Assembly: GCF_009730915.1 (NCBI RefSeq)
Contig: NC_052489.1
Coordinates: forward strand, 28,823,916-28,887,915
Origin: Dioscorea cayenensis subsp. rotundata
Taxonomy: Eukaryota; Streptophyta; Magnoliopsida; Dioscoreales; Dioscoreaceae
Direction: 5' to 3'
Length of the DNA: 64,000 nucleotides
The notes under the pieces: model-generated
The model's database searches: none
What the model was told of the DNA's origin: nothing
The model's input: the letters and a program-made list of their open reading frames with translations, nothing else
Part shown: positions 63,609-64,000 of the stretch, in pieces
How the letters are laid out: each line of letters begins with the position of its first letter
How positions within the stretch are numbered: the stretch's first letter is position 1
Position numbers and translations under genes: made by a program

Positions 63609-64000
63609 CTGAGAGCAAAATCACAGAAGCAGTTCATGAGCACATCAAACGCGCACAATAATAATCATCCATCAAACCAACAGAATTAAGTCTTTACACA
63701 AAAGAAATTCAAGCAACACATTTGCTTTTACTTATAAATCAAACCCACTATAATGTTGCTTTTAACAATTGTCGTTTGTCCTTCAAAATTCATGTAATGT
63801 GCTGAATCTCAATTGCAAAGATTCCAAATTTTAGAAAATAAAAACAAATTATGTTAGAAAGATCCACTACAGCTGAATCAGGTGCTATAGGTACCGAATG
63901 TGAGAAGAATGCCAAGGCTAGAGCACAGTTCATGACTACACAATATAGTTATTAACACACTTCTTACTGACAAAAGAAGTCCAAAAATCAGTCTGATGAG
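63609..64000 (-). other. MPS1-like intron and possible partial upstream exon
   Basis: Mostly intron. At 63968-64000 a short stretch followed by a GTAAGA donor can be read in the phase required by the next exon (HQTDFWTSFV plus one base). Only 33 bases are visible, so this exon is a suggestion. Confidence 0.3.

Overview
This is nuclear DNA from a flowering plant. All the protein-coding genes are plant-type and intron-rich with GT-AG introns. The intergenic DNA is AT-rich and full of microsatellites, and there is a decayed plant L1-type LINE, two small inverted-repeat transposons and a 1,000-base run of N (35543-36542). Nothing fixes the species; a non-grass angiosperm is a weak guess.

Layout, left to right. 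(1) 916-1965, minus: a DUF1644 zinc-binding protein; its probable 5' UTR exon and promoter lie at about 5364-5930, across a 3.4 kb leader intron. (2) 6121-6420: a degenerate array with a period of about 20-22 bp. (3) 6872-12980, minus: a near full-length but broken LINE with gag-like ORF1, endonuclease, reverse transcriptase and RNase H. (4) 13847-21574, plus: a nine-exon DNAJC8-type J-domain gene; intron 7 holds a 1 kb element rich in GAGCCGAGC/GAGCCAAGC motifs. (5) 21575-32700: about 11 kb without a recognisable gene, with dense microsatellites and three clusters of promoter-like motifs. (6) 33013-34170, plus: a FANTASTIC FOUR-like gene with a leader intron. (7) 39258-42939, minus: a MORN-repeat phosphatidylinositol-4-phosphate 5-kinase. 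(8) 44462-44639: a Mutator-like MITE. (9) 47947-54427, minus: a PH-domain oxysterol-binding-related protein (ORP). (10) 59399 to beyond the right edge, minus: an MPS1/TTK-type kinase.

Exon boundaries were derived by hand from splice sites and reading phase. The DUF1644, DNAJC8, FAF-like and MPS1 models stay open throughout. The PIP5K and ORP models are each broken, and the breaks I could place lie in short homopolymer runs; these are either assembly errors or recent inactivation.

The genes are functionally mixed: spliceosome-linked chaperone, meristem/ABA regulator, phosphoinositide synthesis, lipid transfer, mitotic checkpoint. They are not an operon-like system, but the gene set resembles two Arabidopsis neighbourhoods as I remember them, so ancient microsynteny is likely. 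I did not find convincing evidence of a wholly new system. The most unusual items are the short-period array, the orphan promoter-like islands and the clustered frame breaks.
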